Shown: piece after piece, positions 61,667 through 64,000 of the stretch
Numbering within the stretch: position 1 is the stretch's first letter
Layout: each line of letters begins with the position of its first letter
Source: Oreocharis arfaki
Lineage: Eukaryota; Chordata; Aves; Passeriformes; Paramythiidae
Direction: 5' to 3'
Assembly (NCBI GenBank): GCA_013398015.1
Contig: VZRR01004550.1
Coordinates: 382,215-446,214, forward strand
DNA: 64,000 nt
Notes under the pieces: generated by a model
The model's input: the letters and a program-made list of their open reading frames with translations, nothing else
What the model was told of the DNA's origin: nothing
Databases searched by the model: none
Position numbers and translations under genes: made by a program

Positions 61667-64000
61667 TATCCACTGTATTTACGCTGCTTAAGAGTTTGCC
61701 CTGTTTTTATCATTGCAGCATTCTCTTTATGGTCTATCTTCTCATTTTGTATTTTTACAGAATCCGTGTTTTTGCTTTTAGGATATAGAGCTGCAAAAGC
61801 AAGAACCAGAATTGGTGTTGATGAGATTTAAGCCATGTTCTTCCCTCTCACAGGCAAAGGGTTAGAAGCAAAAGATCAGGTAAGGCAGTGAGTGGTAAGT
61901 TGTTCAACTGGGATGATCCGATTGCTTTTGATCTTTTGCCTGCACTTCAAGATTACAGGGTCTTAATATCTGAAGTGAAAAACAACATTATTGAACTAGT
62001 GGTAAAACCTTATTTAGTAGTGGAGTAAAGAAATCCAAAGTTAACATCTGAGACCTCAGAAAACTACCTGTAAAATGCAAATCTTGAGTTTCCTTCAGAA
62101 CCAATAAAAAAAAAAAAATCCCAACACATATATTTGCCAGTTTTTGCTACAGCATGGAAGTAAAAAAAGCAAGCAAACTATAAAGTAGGAAGCTACTGTT
62201 ACTGTGGTCATAACATGGAAGTGAAACTAATGGTTTAAATCTGTATTAAGTATCAATTGTCCTGGCTTGAGTTAAAATTATTACATTCAAAATATAGGGA
62301 GATCACGGCTGTATGTTTCTTTTATTGATTTTGTAAATCAGAAGACCTACATACATGCAAGCATCTTTGGCACAACCCATTTTGCAAGTGGCATGAGCAG
62401 TCTTCTAGGTTACTGTGGTCCTAAAGACCAAGAAAACCACAGTATCAGCCACATCTAAGCTGTGGAAGAAACACCAAATGACGATGAGAATGACATAATA
62501 AAGTTTTTGGGTGCTAATGTCACAAAATCCAATATGAAAATTACAATTAAATGGGAGTAGTACTTTCCAGAAACTCATTGGTAAGGGTATTTTCAATTAA
62601 AAAATCATGCTACAGAATGCTTAGTAGAGAAACTACTCCTGACAGAAGCAATACCTGAAAGAGAAAAAAGAGGAGGATAAGTGATCACTGGAGTGAGAAA
62701 AGGCTCAGGGTGCACTTATGGGAATCAGACATCTTATGCTTGAAATGATGAAATCTTATGCTTAAAATAAAGGAAATTATATAACTCTTGCTGCCATCAG
62801 GAAGACAAGAACATTAATGATGTGGCTTACTAGTCTCAGTCTTGAAATATTTTCATGTGTGTTCATATTCATGTTTGAACATGCTGCAGTGTGGTCTCAC
62901 TTCCCCACTAAGTTGTTTTTTGTTTGTTTTTTAAGGGTGAGAAGTAGGAGCAAGGTGGAGTGAAGATTTTATTTATTCCTGTATAAAGGTGTCTAGGCAT
63001 TTTTAAGGATTCTACTCACCCTGTACAGAAGCTGAGCTATGACATCGTGTAAACACCAACCCAGCAGCAGTTCGGATTATGTCATCTAAAATACCAGTGA
63101 GTAATCCAAACTAACAGTAGTATACTCTGATTTTTCTGGGGACGCTGAAGAAACAGAAAACCAGTAGAAATGTTTACCTGTCATTTAGAAAATGAAAAGC
63201 CCAGTGAAAAAGTTTAGCACTTGCTTCAGGGCATACTATATACAATTGATGGCTACATGGTGATAGCAAACTGTACATCTTCATTGATGGAGGAAAACAG
63301 AGTTACAAAACCTTTCTGAAAACCCACTTGGGAGCACTCCTATAGCCCACTTGTTGCCTGCATTATATTTCTCAGCAGCACTTCTTTTGTTGAGACTGAA
63401 GGGATGGAAGTAGAAACACAGCAGGAAGAAATGCTGCAAATTTGAAGATTTTTGCAGCTTGTGTCATCAAGGGAAGAATTAATTCATCAAAAAGAGAAAG
63501 ATGTCTGCATTGTTCCCCAGAGGTTAAGACCAGGCTGGCATTAATGTCTTTATTCCTTTCATTGCCCTGGGGCGTTGATCTTCGGGCAAAAAGAGAATGC
63601 TACAATCCAAGTTCTGCTTGTACTAGTTTTCCCACTAGGTCCCACAGCGGGACTTTCTTAATGCCACTCACTTTACTCAGGTAAGCAGTAAGTTTACATA
63701 CCCATGTGATGGAGAGTGCCAGAGGACCTCACCTAGAGCCAGTTTTCTTCTATCCCAAATTATTCCACCCTGTATGGAAAGTGCAGCTGGACACATCAGA
63801 GGAACATTTTTGTGAGATGCTTGAGAGATTGTTCTTTCTGTGTGTTCTGGCTGTCAAACAGAGTCCAGGCAGGCTAAGTGTTTCCAAACAGCAAATCCTT
63901 CCAAAAAGAGAGAGATCAGCTAAATATAATTTGAAAGTGTATTAAGCTGACTTTCTTGTATTTCCACTTTTTCTGATTTAAATGTGATTCACTTGGACAA
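61667..64000. other. Gene-free DNA to the window end
   Basis: No gene is recognised. An exon-like 26-bp unit sits at 61854-61879 between an acceptor-like CCCTCTCACAG and a donor CAG|GTAAGG. An 11-bp inverted repeat GCAAAAGATCA (61868-61878, complement at 61929-61939) overlaps it. The rest is AT-rich and featureless to my eye. Confidence 0.5.

Noticed and set aside
1961..64000. Serpin (SERPINA) or DICER1 exons expected from mammalian synteny
   Set aside because: No reactive-centre-loop, serpin signature, helicase or RNase III motif was seen in any listed frame.
1..64000. CRISPR arrays, bacterial operons, tRNA or rRNA genes
   Set aside because: The window is vertebrate; no regularly spaced repeats and no cloverleaf or rRNA-like sequence were recognised.

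Overview
This is a bird (avian) nuclear genome window. The only gene I can defend is the homeobox gene goosecoid (GSC) at the extreme left end, on the + strand. Its three coding pieces give a protein very close to vertebrate, and especially chicken, goosecoid: a Lys50 paired-like homeodomain, the conserved tail after it, and the expected two introns. Bird origin rests on that match and on the mobile elements seen: CR1 LINE fragments, a few MIR remnants and three GC-rich LTRs of endogenous retroviral type, in otherwise repeat-poor, AT-leaning DNA. Species cannot be read from the sequence; a passerine-like genome is a guess.

Layout. 1-86: sequence that does not read as goosecoid, ending in a single N that is probably a collapsed assembly gap, so the first ~40 codons of GSC are missing. 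89-1322: GSC coding exons 89-296, 507-766 and 1170-1322, then a short 3' UTR with AATAAA at 1463-1468. About 100-1960: a CpG-rich island that runs through the gene and about 470 bp past its poly(A) site. 1961-64000: about 62 kb with no recognisable gene. It holds old CR1 and MIR fragments, simple repeats, three LTR-like elements (about 25.5-26.0, 52.4-53.0 and 61.0-61.7 kb) and AT-rich unique DNA that may include regulatory elements. In mammals the 3' side of GSC faces the SERPINA cluster across a long intergenic gap; no serpin or DICER1 exon was recognised here.

There is no operon-like or multi-gene system. The biology is one developmental transcription factor next to a gene desert, the usual place for long-range enhancers. 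The most unusual structures are a ~90-bp near-identical duplication 1.43 kb apart, whose second copy is flanked by 11-bp direct repeats (55.5-57.1 kb), and a young-looking solo LTR with a perfect 6-bp target-site duplication inside an older CR1 (52.4-53.0 kb). I found no convincing undescribed protein system.
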